Position numbers and translations under genes: made by a program. From a virus: a stretch of DNA of 64,000 nt. Location: positions 1-64,000 of the IMG/VR virus record IMGVR_UViG_3300010300_000011; one strand, 5' to 3'. Below the pieces are notes generated by a model, which ran no database searches, was not told the DNA's origin, and worked only from the letters and a program-made list of their open reading frames with translations. Below, piece after piece: positions 33,412-42,049 of this stretch (within the stretch, counting starts at the first letter, position 1; each line of letters opens with the position of its first letter).

Positions 33412-34430
33412 CAGCCAAAGTACTCGTCGAGGGCTTCGCGGTACGGCCCATCGAACTCAGACTTCAGATCTCGAGCAACGCTGGCCGTCTTGACGTACGA
33501 AGTATCCCATCGCGGGAACCTGTTCTCAAGATCAACCAGGAACTGATCCTTGGTTGTCAGACCCTCCGCAGGAGCCAGCTTGTGCTGTGCCTCCATGCGC
33601 CGAAGCTCGTTGGCTGTCTTGCGCAGGTCCATACCACCGAAGCAGGCAAGGTACGGGTCGCGCATCTCCGGGCCGTATTTGGGACGAAGGCCAGCTGCAC
33701 GATCGAGCGTTTCGATCTCTTGGGCGAGCTTGATGCCGTCCTGTGGGTCGTCTAGCACCGGCTGGTGGTTAGCCAGCTTGGTGTAGATGTCCGAGAACTC
33801 AGTGCCCTCTGTCAGGGTGCTTCGGTCTCTGAGCTCGCCCTCGAACCACGGGCCCAGAATCGGCTTCGGCACGTAGTCCCAGACTCGATCGTCAGTGATG
33901 GCAGCAGTTCCAGCCTGCTTGAGCAGGCCGTCCGCAAACTCACAACGATCACGCGGAGTCATCTTGGAGTAGTTGCGAACGAACTGATCCTGCAGCACTT
34001 CGGCGACCTTCTCGAGGCTGCCAACGCACTGCTGCTCCGGGGCCTGCTCTACCACCACTTGAATGACGGTCGGGTCCGCATCGCTCGCTGCTTCTGCCAG
34101 CTTCTGCAGTCCAGAGCTGGGCCGGAGGCCGTAGTGCTCGAACGCTGCATTGATCCGCGAAGCAGCCGTCTTCACCACATCCTCGGGCAGCGACTCAGCG
34201 TTGCTCTCGAGATACGCTGCTGAGAAGAACGCAGCTGCGCGGGTGTGGATCGGGTATCGGCGTTGATTGACACTACCGTCAGCGATCTTCACGGCGAAGG
34301 CGCGGTCGGGAAGCGAGTCAATCTCGTGAGGGTGGGGGAGCTCCTTACCGAAGAGCTGTTGGGCGTCGATGCTGTTGACGAACGAAGGATCGTCATACGC
34401 ATCGATCACCATCCCGGCGAGTTTGAACAT
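33411..34430 (-). CDS. Helical virion-type protein with many Lys-x-Ala motifs
   Basis: The protein has 339 residues and starts MFKLAGMVIDAYDDPSFVNS. About eight motif sites occur: VVKTAAS, LQKLAEA, LEKVAEV, LLKQAGT, YTKLANH, LRKTANE, YVKTASV and the initial MFKLAG. The rest is helical with an acidic character. A Shine-Dalgarno-like GGAGG lies about 10 bases before the ATG. It lies between the basic Lys/Ala protein and the portal. The motif density matches the proteins at 15246 and 19325, so I group it with prohead-internal proteins. Confidence 0.5.
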   Translation of the reverse strand: MFKLAGMVIDAYDDPSFVNSIDAQQLFGKELPHPHEIDSLPDRAFAVKIADGSVNQRRYPIHTRAAAFFSAAYLESNAESLPEDVVKTAASRINAAFEHYGLRPSSGLQKLAEAASDADPTVIQVVVEQAPEQQCVGSLEKVAEVLQDQFVRNYSKMTPRDRCEFADGLLKQAGTAAITDDRVWDYVPKPILGPWFEGELRDRSTLTEGTEFSDIYTKLANHQPVLDDPQDGIKLAQEIETLDRAAGLRPKYGPEMRDPYLACFGGMDLRKTANELRRMEAQHKLAPAEGLTTKDQFLVDLENRFPRWDTSYVKTASVARDLKSEFDGPYREALDEYFG

Positions 34431-35062
34431 CAGTTCTTGGCCTCCTGGCCGTCCTTGGTCTTGGCAGCAGGCTTTTTGTCCTGCTTAGCGTCCTTGTCGT
34501 CCGCTTTGCCCTTACTCGGCTTAACCGTGGCCTTGGCCGCCGCACCAGCCACATCAGGCTTCTTACCTGACGCCTTCGGCTCAGCCTTTTCGGACTTTGC
34601 CTTATCTGCTGCTTTGGCCTCAGCCTTCGGTTCGGCCGAACCCTTAGACCCAGATGCCCGGGTCTTAACAGCCGCAGCTGCACCGGCTGTAGCCGGATTC
34701 TTAGCTTCTGCGATCTGCTGTTCGAGTTGCGTGTATTGGAGTCTGAGTTTTGCGTTCTCTACCAGCGTCTGGAGTCGCTGGTTCTCTGCCTGCACGGGAT
34801 CGATCATCATCCCGGGCGGAGGCGCTGCACCGACAGCGGCGTCTGCAGGCTGCTCGGGAGCGGCAGGACCGGTTTGCGTAACCTCGTCCGGCACTGCAGG
34901 GGCCTGCTGAGCGGCAGGATCACCCTGCGGCTTGGGGGCTTTGGCTGACGGCATCTGCTGCCCAGGAAGGCTGCGCTGCTGTGTAGCGTCCCACTTGAGC
35001 TCGATGTTGGCGAGCTTAGCCAGGCCGTCTACGTAGCCGCGGTAGAGGGTTCGGACGTTCAT
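34430..35062 (-). CDS. Basic Lys/Ala-rich protein with histone H1-like tail and KLA tag
   Basis: The protein has 210 residues. The tag RGYVDGLAKLANIELKW lies at residues 9-25, followed by a Pro/Ala/Gln-rich linker, a coiled-coil segment (ENQRLQTLVENAKLRLQYTQ), and an 80-residue tail made almost only of Lys, Ala, Pro, Asp and Ser (KAEAKAADKAKSEKAEPKAS and similar). Such tails resemble histone H1 or AlgP-like C-termini and should bind DNA or other polyanions without fold. A ribosome binding site AAGGA lies 8 bases before the ATG. A DNA-condensing internal protein is a plausible role but unproven. Confidence 0.5.
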   Translation of the reverse strand: MNVRTLYRGYVDGLAKLANIELKWDATQQRSLPGQQMPSAKAPKPQGDPAAQQAPAVPDEVTQTGPAAPEQPADAAVGAAPPPGMMIDPVQAENQRLQTLVENAKLRLQYTQLEQQIAEAKNPATAGAAAAVKTRASGSKGSAEPKAEAKAADKAKSEKAEPKASGKKPDVAGAAAKATVKPSKGKADDKDAKQDKKPAAKTKDGQEAKN

Positions 35063-35088
35063 TTCGTTAGTCCTTGGACTACTTCAGC

Positions 35089-38000
35089 TTAGGAGTATGC
35101 GATGAACGAACCGGTGTCGCCCCAATCGTTCGCGCCCAGCGTAGCACCTGCGATGATGCTGCCGTTTGCGAACTGAAGTGCGCAAACAACTGGTGTCGCT
35201 GTGGTGAACGAAGCATCGGGGTACGTGTTGTTCACGCCCGGCTCGGGAACATTCATCGTGATCTGGATCTCGAACGGAGACACCAGCTTAGTTACTGCAA
35301 TGTTCTCGAACTTGACCCCGTAGAGGTCAGAGGCCACCGCAGTCACGGCAGGGGCCTCAGTGGTGGCAACTGCTTCGCGCAACCGCACGGTCAGCGTCAC
35401 GAAACCACCTTCAGTGCCCGGGCCCACTTGCGACTGCAGCGAGCGCGCTACATCGAGCTGTGTGGCGCCTTGGGTCGGATCGACATTCACCTTAGGACCA
35501 CGAGCGTGTTGCCCGTAGCGAACAGTGGTGCCGATAGAGGTCAGTCCTCGCGCATTCCCCGCACCAGTTGCGTCCACAGCAGCCAAGTCCCACTCGCCAG
35601 CACCGTCAGGGTGCGTAGCAGGCCGGTTGAGCCATACCCGCGCTCGGAGGTTGCTGTAGGGGATTGATGCCGGAACACGCGCGATGATCTCGTCTGTGCT
35701 CTGCGTGACAATTTCTACCACCTCAATCCGATCCTCGGACAGTGCGGCGCTCAAACCAGGACCAGGCGGCGTCTCTTTGATGTCAGAGCTGACCGAGTCA
35801 TCCTCTTCACCGACGATCTCTAAGTACACACCAGGGTCGCTAGCCGGATCGCCCAGACCGCCAGGATCGACGTTGGCGCTACCCAGGTTGGTGCCCTGTA
35901 TGCGTAGCAGTGCTGTCTTGTCCGTGTTCGGAACCGGCGCAACAACCGTAGCTGCGTCAGGATCAGCGAACTCGTTATACAGCGTCAAGCCTGTGATCGT
36001 CGGATCGCCAGCCGGCTGCGAAAGGATGAACCCAAGGTTTCCTGCACGCAGCGTGTTGCCGCCAAGGTAGTTGATCGCAACACCGAAGCTGCGGCCCGCT
36101 GTAGAGGCTGCGATGTCTACCGAGTACACCAGCTGCGTGCTGCTTGACGAGGTCAAGGTAGCACTCGAGAACGCCGTGTCGTCGCCGCTATCAAACAGCG
36201 AGTACGAGTAGTTCAGCGCACTGGCTCCTGACGGTACTGAGCCGGGAACAAGCCCGGTTCCGTAGATAGTCAGCGTTGCGCCAGTTGTGCCTTCGTACGC
36301 AGGTGTCAGCACAGCGCTGCGAACACGCGGAGCAGCGGGCTGGACGATGCGGGCTGACGTACCAGCCGTCACAGTCTGCGACAGCGTCGAGTCTGTGATC
36401 TTGGTGGTCACCAGCTTGCCTGCTTTGTTATCTGCCCAACGAACAAAGCCGCTGATACTTGACGTCGTTGCCGCTGTGATCGTTGTTGACGCAGCCACGG
36501 TAGTACCAGTTGAGTCAACGAAGTCAACTGTCAAGTTACTGCCTGTGCCGTCTTCAGGTGCAAACCGACCAGCGATCGTGAACTCGCTGTACAACCCTTC
36601 AGCAGGTGCACCGCTGAAAGACGTCGGGTTAACCGAGCTGGTGAATGGGCCACCGCCAAATGTGGCGCCGAGCGTACCGGGGTTACTACCGCCGCCGCCA
36701 ACACCTAAGGACTGGACAAACTCCAAAGCTGACAACGCCACAGTGGACGGGCCGGTACCTCCTGGCGCAGGCTGCTTGGTGATCACTAGGTCTGCCGTAT
36801 CGCCGAGAGCGGCAGTGCCGTTAAGCTGAGCGGAGATTGTCCACACGTTGCCTACAGGGTTAGGCAGCACTACGAAGGAACTGAAGTACCCGCCGCTTGT
36901 GGTGATCGTCGGAGGGCCGCCATCAAAGTTACTAGCGGCACCAATCAGGTCGATCTCAATATTGAACACCGCTCCTGGGGCAGCAGCATTCGACAGATCT
37001 AGCTCACCAGGTAAGTGGTCAGCAGCAGGCAGCACTTGAATGCTGTTGAACGTCGGATCCTGATCGAACGTGATCTGACCGGCAGACGACACGTTAGAGT
37101 ACTGGCCATCCGGGTTCCGAATGACGATGTCGAACGCACCTGTAGGAGTTACCGTTGCGAGCGTATCATCGGGGTCGATCACATTGAGCGGAATGACCCA
37201 ATCCCCTGCGCCGCCTGCGGGGATAGCCGGCGTAGCCCCGGCCACGCTGATGTACGTCGGATCCAGTCGTGTTGTTGCAGTAGTGATCGCACCTGACGTC
37301 ACCACCAAGCCCGGAGCGTAGAACTCAACCGAAGCTCCGTCGACGATAGCTTCGACATTCAGCGTGATCTGGTTGTCCGCTGAGCTATCGTTCTCGATCA
37401 CACCAGCTGACGCTGTGTTGATGATCGCAGGCTCTGCAGGCGTAGTGCCCGCAGCTACTTGACCAAAGTTGATTGTGAGCTCTTGGCCGGCTTGCCCTTG
37501 ATCGAAGGCGAGTTTGTTTCGATACGTGACAACGATGTTCTCGCCTTCTGTCGCTGAAAGCTCTTGAAGCTCTAGGGCAAAGACCTTAGTAGCACCGGAA
37601 CCATTAGCAGAGAAATCAGAGTCAGTGAGCGTTGTGCCGTTGTTAGCAAAGCCCGACACGAGATCAGCCTCAAACAACCCTGTCTGACCGGACTCCCAGT
37701 CGCTATGGGAAAGGCTCGCTAGGACTGTGACGATGTTGCCGGCTTGGGTGATCGGGTCGGTACCATCACTCGGATCGATCAGGATGGCTCCGTTTGAACT
37801 TAGGGGCCGTGCGCTGATCTCGCTGACTAGAGCAATATCGAACGCACCGAACTCAACGTTGCTGGTCTGGTCGAAGACACGAATGCGAAGGTCTGTTCCG
37901 CCAGTAAGAGCAGCGGTGAAGAAGTCATTGTTGATCTTCCACGTGCCCCAGAACCCGTTGTTCTCGAACCCGATAGAGTTGGGCCCTATAGCCGGGTTGA

Positions 38001-40455
38001 ACTGAGTTGTGCCGATAGAGCCGTCAGGTAACGGCGCACCGCTAGGCACTGTGTTCGCCATCGCTGTATCCGGCATGTTGATTACAGCAAAGCTAGCCTG
38101 AACCTGCGCGTTAGGGTTAGCGAACACGTACGGAGCAGATACGTTAGGCGGTAGCCCGTCTGTCGGTAGAACGCTGTTTGCGTCACTGATGCTCCACACC
38201 GGTCCGTCGCCCGCTTGACTCCAGTACCCTTGGCCAACCGGCATGTCGATGCCGGAGAAACCAAACAGCACTACATCACCTTCGGTAAGACCGTTGGTGA
38301 TCGGCTCCCAGCTAGGATTAGTGGCGTAGGGGTCGTACTTGAACTTGGTCAGCGTGACCGGGTAGTCAAATGGGTTACCCTGCGCGATGCGCAAAGCTCC
38401 GGGGAACTCTGCTGACCAATCTGCAGTGTTCGTATTGAACTTGGGCGTCAGCCTAATGGTGAACGTTGCGCCTTTCGGCAGCACCGACAGCGCTGTTGTA
38501 GCTGCTGCTGAGATCAACTTTCGCTGGCTACCTGTATCGTCGATAGTGATCTCTTGATCACTGAACACGATCATGCCGCTCAGGAAGCCCAGCGCTCCCG
38601 GGCCGTTGTAGGTCGGATACAGCTGTGTGCCAGCCGGAATGAGCTGCGCGTTGGCAGAGTTCTGCATCCAGCCTTGACCGCCGCTGTAGTACAGGTCTTG
38701 ATCGGTGAAGATACTGACCTGCACTAGCTGCTGGGAGTCAGCTACGTTGTTGTTAGCGTCCCACTGACCTTCGGGCAAGTTACTGCCTTCAAGTATGAGC
38801 TCGCTCAGTGCCGCAGCGCCTGCACCGATAACAGTGGCAGTTGGTACGTAAGGGATGCCTGACTGAGATGCAGCAGGCGCCGGCGGCTCGCAGAACACCG
38901 TGAATGATCGCGGCTCTGCTACGTTGGTCTCCACCACCAGGAAGCCAACATCGTTGCCGTTCTGCGCAATAACCTCAGAGTCAATGACCCACGTAGTGCC
39001 GAAGATGTTGGGGCCGTCGTAGTCAAAAGGATCGCCGACATCGAGGATGCCACCGTTGACGAACGGATCGCCTACGTCGACGCCACCACCTGTGGTGCCA
39101 GGCGGGCAGCACGGCTCCCCACCACCTCCGGGATCAATGTCGGTCGTCGGTAGCTCGCCGGGGGTAGGCAAGAAGATGTCATCTTGCGAGGTGACCGTGA
39201 CGCACCGCACGCGCATCTGGAGCGCGCTGCCTGTCCGGACGTCGTAGCCAACACCAAACCCGATGCGACCAAATTCCGGCTCAACCGGGTTGGACGTAGC
39301 GAACACCTGGTTGATGAGCTCGTCGACCTTCGAGTAGAAGCTCCGCTGCTGCGCCGTGGCGGTGCTGGCGGGGCTGCAGGTGAAGGTCGCGGCCAGTCGG
39401 TAGTTGTAGTAGTAGTGGAACGTGATCGCCGGAGTGTCGTTGTCGAGTTCCGACTCTACCTTGGCTCGTGACACCGAGAACTCGTGACAGCCCTCGAGGA
39501 ACTCTTGCGTCAAGTCACCTGAGTAGCCTGTGACCGGCGTGAACAGCGTGTCGATCGCCGTAGTCAAGTCAACAGTGACTTGGGGCGACGGACCTGTGCT
39601 CGTGTCAACGCTGAGCTGGTAAGTTAACAGGTTGGAACCTGCGGCCTTGCTAATCAGCAGCGAAACGCCTCTTAGGGTAGGCCGGTTAACACCTCCCACC
39701 TGCGGAGTGCTCAGCAGGTCCAGGCTCAGCGTGACCGCATCACCTGTGGCCACCAGGTCCGTTGCGCCGTCACTGACGTCGTCGACTACGACAGTGACGC
39801 GCTGAACCAGGCCGTGAGGTACGTGACAATCAGCAAGCGATGTGACGGCGCCAGTAGTCGCCTCAGGCACAATCAGCTCAGCTCGAGTGCCTGCGCCGGA
39901 CCCTGCGTTGTTTCGCACAGCAAACGACGGCCCGTCTGTCGTGACGTCAGTGGCCCAGCACTGGTCGCCAAGCAGCGTGCCTACGGGCCAGTTGAAGTTG
40001 TCGGTCCAAGCAACTGCCGCAGACGTGGTGGAGTTATTGAGCAGCTCCTCAGCCGCTGTTTGCGCCTGGGCGGTGACCAAGACCACGCCGCTGGACAGCT
40101 CCTGAATAGAGGTGTTCGCGAACTGGATCTCAGTGACGTTAGTGAACTCGTCACTGTTGTCGGCATTGGTGACCTTGCCCAGGGTCTCGTCGGTGAACGG
40201 ACCGTGGATCGACGCATCCGCAATATGCGTATCGATCTCCGCGTGGGTGTTGGTCCCCGCGTCATTCAGATTGGCGTGGTCAATCTTCGGGCCCTGGCCG
40301 TTCACACCAGAGTGGCTGTGCCCGACCTCCCCTGCGCCAGAGAACTGATCATCAAGAATCTGGAAGTTCTCATTTACCGGGACATCCCACTCGTTTTTGT
40401 TCGAGCCTTTGTCCGGCAGGTTGAGGTTCAGGTTGTTCGACTTGGGATCAGCCAT
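35089..40455 (-). CDS. Giant tail fibre or adhesin, 1788 residues
   Basis: The N-terminus (LNLPDKGSNKNEWDVPVNEN) is the typical fibre opening of Leu-Pro and Trp before an Asn-Phe pair, followed by a His/Asp-rich region (GHSHSGVNGQGPKIDHANLN and THIADASIHGPF) often seen in trimeric phage fibres. The remainder is a chain of Thr/Ser/Gly/Asp-rich beta domains that look immunoglobulin-like, for example ATVTPTGAFDIVIRNPDG. There is a Gly/Pro/Cys patch GGGGEPCCPPGTTGGGVDV near residue 450. No signal peptide is present. It probably forms a side fibre or whisker for host contact. The domain boundaries are not resolved by eye. Confidence 0.7.
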   Translation of the reverse strand: MADPKSNNLNLNLPDKGSNKNEWDVPVNENFQILDDQFSGAGEVGHSHSGVNGQGPKIDHANLNDAGTNTHAEIDTHIADASIHGPFTDETLGKVTNADNSDEFTNVTEIQFANTSIQELSSGVVLVTAQAQTAAEELLNNSTTSAAVAWTDNFNWPVGTLLGDQCWATDVTTDGPSFAVRNNAGSGAGTRAELIVPEATTGAVTSLADCHVPHGLVQRVTVVVDDVSDGATDLVATGDAVTLSLDLLSTPQVGGVNRPTLRGVSLLISKAAGSNLLTYQLSVDTSTGPSPQVTVDLTTAIDTLFTPVTGYSGDLTQEFLEGCHEFSVSRAKVESELDNDTPAITFHYYYNYRLAATFTCSPASTATAQQRSFYSKVDELINQVFATSNPVEPEFGRIGFGVGYDVRTGSALQMRVRCVTVTSQDDIFLPTPGELPTTDIDPGGGGEPCCPPGTTGGGVDVGDPFVNGGILDVGDPFDYDGPNIFGTTWVIDSEVIAQNGNDVGFLVVETNVAEPRSFTVFCEPPAPAASQSGIPYVPTATVIGAGAAALSELILEGSNLPEGQWDANNNVADSQQLVQVSIFTDQDLYYSGGQGWMQNSANAQLIPAGTQLYPTYNGPGALGFLSGMIVFSDQEITIDDTGSQRKLISAAATTALSVLPKGATFTIRLTPKFNTNTADWSAEFPGALRIAQGNPFDYPVTLTKFKYDPYATNPSWEPITNGLTEGDVVLFGFSGIDMPVGQGYWSQAGDGPVWSISDANSVLPTDGLPPNVSAPYVFANPNAQVQASFAVINMPDTAMANTVPSGAPLPDGSIGTTQFNPAIGPNSIGFENNGFWGTWKINNDFFTAALTGGTDLRIRVFDQTSNVEFGAFDIALVSEISARPLSSNGAILIDPSDGTDPITQAGNIVTVLASLSHSDWESGQTGLFEADLVSGFANNGTTLTDSDFSANGSGATKVFALELQELSATEGENIVVTYRNKLAFDQGQAGQELTINFGQVAAGTTPAEPAIINTASAGVIENDSSADNQITLNVEAIVDGASVEFYAPGLVVTSGAITTATTRLDPTYISVAGATPAIPAGGAGDWVIPLNVIDPDDTLATVTPTGAFDIVIRNPDGQYSNVSSAGQITFDQDPTFNSIQVLPAADHLPGELDLSNAAAPGAVFNIEIDLIGAASNFDGGPPTITTSGGYFSSFVVLPNPVGNVWTISAQLNGTAALGDTADLVITKQPAPGGTGPSTVALSALEFVQSLGVGGGGSNPGTLGATFGGGPFTSSVNPTSFSGAPAEGLYSEFTIAGRFAPEDGTGSNLTVDFVDSTGTTVAASTTITAATTSSISGFVRWADNKAGKLVTTKITDSTLSQTVTAGTSARIVQPAAPRVRSAVLTPAYEGTTGATLTIYGTGLVPGSVPSGASALNYSYSLFDSGDDTAFSSATLTSSSSTQLVYSVDIAASTAGRSFGVAINYLGGNTLRAGNLGFILSQPAGDPTITGLTLYNEFADPDAATVVAPVPNTDKTALLRIQGTNLGSANVDPGGLGDPASDPGVYLEIVGEEDDSVSSDIKETPPGPGLSAALSEDRIEVVEIVTQSTDEIIARVPASIPYSNLRARVWLNRPATHPDGAGEWDLAAVDATGAGNARGLTSIGTTVRYGQHARGPKVNVDPTQGATQLDVARSLQSQVGPGTEGGFVTLTVRLREAVATTEAPAVTAVASDLYGVKFENIAVTKLVSPFEIQITMNVPEPGVNNTYPDASFTTATPVVCALQFANGSIIAGATLGANDWGDTGSFIAYS

Positions 40456-41402
40456 TATTCAGCCCGGCGCATGTTCTGCTGGGTTCCAGAGATACTCGAG
40501 ATGTCCGCGTGCGCTGCGTCGGGCACGACGAACTTCAACGCGTAGCCAGCGGCGGCGATCTCCAGTGTGACCAACGCACCACGGACAAGAGGAGCCGCAA
40601 AGACCCCATTCTCGTCTACCGTGGTGACGAAGGCGCGATGTTCCTTGAACAAGGATTGCCGTACCAACAGCGGAGTGTCCTTGTCGTGCACGTAAAAAAG
40701 AGGCCGTGCGATTCCATCAGACTGGCCGGTGACATCGACCAGCCGGCCGCTCACAACGCAGATAGGCTCCTCAGTGCGGTAGGCCGCGACTGTGCTGGTG
40801 AGCACCTGCGTGTCGAACTCCGCTGAGCTCGGGCTAGACAGGTCTTGCTCCAGCCGCGAGATCCGGTACTCCACGTTTTGAGCCGCGCCAGCAGTGCCGT
40901 AGTCCGTGACGTCTACGAAGACCGGCCAAACAGAGAAGCCGATGATCGTGTAGTCGGTGACCCCAGGGGCTCTGGATTCGATCTGGTAACCCGTGATGGG
41001 CACGGTGGCTGGCTCCCAGGTCACCACCGTCGATGTGGCCGGGCGTGCCTGGAGCGGGTAGAACGAGTAGGCGTTCCAGCTCGAGCCATCGGCTAAGGTC
41101 GCGTCCTGCCACGTCCAGCGAATGCTGAGCAGCGCGCCAGGGAACAGATCAGAGTCGGAGAGCTCGAGCCCTGTGACCTCGTAATACGTCCCCTCAGCGT
41201 CTGAGAGCTCCGATATCGAGGGATACGGGCTCGTGGGGCTCGAGGGAATAGGCGAGAGACCGGGCGAGTACGTACCGAACGTAGGGGCGTACACCAGCTC
41301 GCTGAGCTGGTTGTAAACCTCTGCTTCTAAGCCATCTACGGCCTGTCCGACGCCTGCGTCGTCACGGATGCGGAGCGTAAAGCTCGGCGTAAAATCAACC
41401 AC
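40455..41402 (-). CDS. Fibre-associated protein with fibronectin-like and carboxypeptidase-regulatory-like domains
   Basis: The protein has 315 residues and a GTG start with a good ribosome binding site GAGGT five bases upstream. Residues 1-130 form an N-terminal domain with a Ser-Pro-rich loop (SPGLSPIPSSPTSPYPS). Residues 130-200 read as a fibronectin type III-like domain (TVVTWEPATVPITGYQIESR). The C-terminus (GRLVDVTGQSDG, VDENGVFAAPLVRGALVTLE) resembles a carboxypeptidase regulatory-like or transthyretin-like domain. It ends where the 1788-residue fibre starts (shared base at 40455). A fibre-attachment or adaptor role is likely. Confidence 0.55.
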   Translation of the reverse strand: MVDFTPSFTLRIRDDAGVGQAVDGLEAEVYNQLSELVYAPTFGTYSPGLSPIPSSPTSPYPSISELSDAEGTYYEVTGLELSDSDLFPGALLSIRWTWQDATLADGSSWNAYSFYPLQARPATSTVVTWEPATVPITGYQIESRAPGVTDYTIIGFSVWPVFVDVTDYGTAGAAQNVEYRISRLEQDLSSPSSAEFDTQVLTSTVAAYRTEEPICVVSGRLVDVTGQSDGIARPLFYVHDKDTPLLVRQSLFKEHRAFVTTVDENGVFAAPLVRGALVTLEIAAAGYALKFVVPDAAHADISSISGTQQNMRRAE

Positions 41403-41412
41403 TTGGTACCTC

Positions 41413-41452
41413 GGCGGGACTACACCTGAGTCTCCTCAAGTGTAGACCCGCC
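41413..41452 (-). promoter_or_regulatory. Hairpin directly before the ribosome binding site of the 41402 gene
   Basis: Arms GGCGGG-CTACAC and GTGTAG-CCCGCC (41413-41425 and 41440-41452) pair with one A-A mismatch around a partly paired loop. On the minus strand it is followed at once by GAGGTACCAA and the GTG start, with no T-run. It is more likely a 5-prime leader or processing hairpin than an intrinsic terminator. Confidence 0.5.
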
Positions 41453-41465
41453 AAATGGCTGGCTG

Positions 41466-41711
41466 TCAATTACCGCCTAGTGGCCCCCGCACAGGAGGCA
41501 TCACCAGTGCGAGCTTGACCGGCACGAACTCGATCAACGCGTGCTCGTCTTGGTAGTCGAGAGCCTCCTCTAAAGAGGCAAAGATCAGCGGTGCTGATGA
41601 ACCTTCAGTGGTCACGCATTTCTCCGCGCCACGCCAGGAGATGTCTGGATAAGGCGAATGCAGTACCCAGCATTCGTAGTCAATCGTGAGCTTCTTCGTG
41701 GCGAACTTCAT
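41466..41711 (-). CDS. Small hypothetical protein
   Basis: The protein has 81 residues and starts MKFATKKLTIDYECWVLHSP. It has two cysteines and a proline-rich, hydrophobic C-terminus (FVPVKLALVMPPVRGPLGGN). Its start overlaps the end of the SLOG-like gene by 32 bases in another frame. It looks like a small accessory protein of the kind that fills this part of phage genomes. Nothing in it identifies a function. Confidence 0.4.
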   Translation of the reverse strand: MKFATKKLTIDYECWVLHSPYPDISWRGAEKCVTTEGSSAPLIFASLEEALDYQDEHALIEFVPVKLALVMPPVRGPLGGN

Positions 41712-42048
41712 GCACTGTGAGTCCTGCTTGGAGTGCCTGCTTGACGCAGTTCTTGGTACCGGACCCGCCAGGGAACGCCACGATTGTGCGCGCGATCCCT
41801 AGATCGATCATCTCCTTGTTGCGAATCGGTCCAGCCGCTCGGCCGTGCTTGTCCCAGTCCGCCGGAACGGTGAGGCAGCGCACAGCGCGATCAGCTGCCC
41901 AGACACGGGCAAGATGGTCTGCGCCTTCTGCTCCACCCTGGATAACCATGGTCGGTTTGAGGCGGTCTAGCACTTCGTAGACGCGGGTGGTGTCGCTGTA
42001 GGTGCTACCGCCAGTGACGATGACTGCGTTGTTTCCAGGGTCTTCCAT
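41680..42048 (-). CDS. SLOG superfamily protein (DUF2493-like nucleotide-binding domain)
   Basis: I place the start at ATG 42048, just after the upstream stop, giving 122 residues from MEDPGNNAVIVTGGST. The order of motifs matches DUF2493/YspA-like SLOG proteins: a first strand ending in Thr-Gly-Gly, VIQGGAEGADHLARVWAADR, then PADWDKHGRAAGPIRNKEMI, and AFPGGSGTKNCVKQAL at the nucleotide-binding loop. SLOG domains bind nucleotides or ADP-ribose-type ligands. Phage copies of DUF2493 are common and mostly uncharacterised. It sits between unknown genes inside the fibre cluster, so it is probably a cytoplasmic accessory enzyme or sensor. Confidence 0.75.
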   Translation of the reverse strand: MEDPGNNAVIVTGGSTYSDTTRVYEVLDRLKPTMVIQGGAEGADHLARVWAADRAVRCLTVPADWDKHGRAAGPIRNKEMIDLGIARTIVAFPGGSGTKNCVKQALQAGLTVHEVRHEEAHD

Positions 42049-42049
42049 T

